A DNA stretch of 6,206 bases from an uncultured Eubacteriales bacterium. GTDB lineage: Bacteria > Bacillota > Clostridia > Oscillospirales > Oscillospiraceae. Position numbers and translations under genes: made by a program. Shown piece by piece: positions 5,873-6,206 of the stretch. The stretch lies in assembly GCA_900554275.1 (NCBI GenBank), contig USGS01000083.1, forward strand, positions 1 to 6,206, read 5' to 3'. Numbering within the stretch: position 1 is the first letter of the stretch; every line of letters begins with the position of its first letter. The notes below the pieces were generated by a model. The model was not told where the DNA came from and did no database searches. It was given only the letters and a program-made list of their open reading frames with translations.

Positions 5873-6082
5873 ATGGCCAAAAAGGACGGCAGCTTCCCCT
5901 ACGACGCCACCCCGGACGTGCATCACTTCAACGGCGTGCCGGAGAGCTGCTTCGACGTGGTGAATATGTACGGCACGTACAACATCCAGCCCACCAGCGA
6001 TACGGAGAACCGCTTCCCCCTCATCGCCCCGGGCCTGCCGAAAAAGCTGCGGGATATGCACATCGGCAAGGAGGACCTGTGA
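5873..6082 (+). CDS. Small hypothetical protein, 69 residues
   Basis: I cannot name this protein. It begins MAKKDGSFPYDATPDVHHFN and has a dense run of distinctive residues: VHHFNGVPESCFDVVNMYGT (16-35), YNIQPTSDTENRFP (36-49) and a basic/acidic tail LPKKLRDMHIGKEDL (55-69). There is no signal peptide, membrane segment or repeat. The composition (many aromatic residues, His17-His18, a single Cys26, several Pro and Gly) looks like a selected, compact protein rather than a chance frame. The start at 5873 is supported by GGAGGTGA 7 bases upstream. That SD is inside the terminator of the preceding gene, so expression may depend on readthrough. A hairpin lies just after the stop codon. Confidence 0.75.
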   Translation: MAKKDGSFPYDATPDVHHFNGVPESCFDVVNMYGTYNIQPTSDTENRFPLIAPGLPKKLRDMHIGKEDL

Positions 6083-6084
6083 CC

Positions 6085-6123
6085 ATGGCATGGGACGGCG
6101 GATTTTTCCGCCGCCCATGCCAT
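6085..6123 (+). terminator. Strong hairpin after the 69-residue gene, possible terminator
   Basis: ATGGCATGGG (6085-6094) plus CGGCGG (6096-6101) pair with CCGCCG (6108-6113) and CCCATGCCAT (6114-6123), giving a 16 base-pair stem with one bulged A (6095) and an ATTTTT loop. It starts two bases after the TGA at 6080-6082, as a terminator would. However, the sequence after it is CCTGTCAAAAAAC, with no U-tract on the plus strand, and the minus strand also lacks one. It may act as a non-canonical terminator or as an mRNA 3'-end stabiliser. Confidence 0.5.
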
Positions 6124-6206
6124 CCTGTCAAAAAACTATGCTGCAAGTTTCGATGAGTGAGCAGCGGGGGAGCTTGAGGGGGCAAGGCCCACCTCAAATC
6201 AGATAA
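6124..6206. other. Unidentified 3' segment with a small hairpin
   Basis: No gene was recognised. The segment holds an A6 run (6130-6135) and a hairpin in which TTGAGG (6174-6179) plus GGGC (6180-6183) pairs with GCCC (6187-6190) plus CCTCAA (6192-6197) across one bulged A. GCTGC at 6140-6144 and GCAGC at 6161-6165 are also complementary. A 22-codon frame from ATG 6138 ends at the last base, but it has no SD. The segment could be an intergenic repeat or the beginning of a structured leader that continues beyond the window. Confidence 0.3.

Noticed and set aside
6138..6206. 22-codon frame ending exactly at the window end
   Set aside because: There is no SD before ATG 6138, it is very short, and the coincidence with the window edge is not evidence.

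Overview
The window looks like ordinary chromosomal sequence from a GC-rich, low-to-mid-complexity Gram-positive anaerobe, most likely a Clostridia member near the Oscillospiraceae (Flavonifractor/Oscillibacter-like). This is an inference from the class B sortase, strong purine-rich Shine-Dalgarno (SD) sites, sigma-A type promoters, a Tex protein of Bacillota length, a DUF1846 protein, and GC-rich coding DNA separated by AT-rich spacers. No mobile element, CRISPR array, rRNA or tRNA was recognised.

Layout: (1) 1-47, minus strand: the first 15 codons of a gene running off the left edge, with its own promoter at 84-112. (2) 48-460: a 413-base divergent spacer holding that promoter, a small palindrome at 304-327, and a strong forward promoter at 385-414. 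(3) 461-1692, plus strand: a two-gene operon of a class B sortase and a PaaI-type hotdog thioesterase with an ATGA overlap. (4) 1687-1740: a bidirectional terminator whose two arms contain the stop codons of the two converging genes. (5) 5429-1735, minus strand: a DUF1846 protein (GTG start) followed by the RNA-binding transcription accessory protein Tex, with an intrinsic terminator in the 59-base gap. (6) 5430-5615: a divergent spacer with one promoter for each side. (7) 5616-6082, plus strand: two small unrecognised proteins of 65 and 69 residues, separated by an intrinsic terminator that contains the SD of the second. (8) 6083-6206: a strong hairpin without a U-tract, then about 80 bases that were not identified.

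The genes do not form one pathway. The sortase acts outside the membrane on cell-wall protein attachment. The thioesterase, Tex and the DUF1846 protein should be cytoplasmic. The most unusual property of the window is its RNA architecture: three compact terminators double as, or touch, translation signals (both stop codons at 1690 and 1737; directly before the tex SD; and around the SD of the 69-residue gene). No clear new multi-gene system is visible. The best leads are the SD-in-terminator arrangement at 5834-5875 and the sortase-thioesterase coupling.
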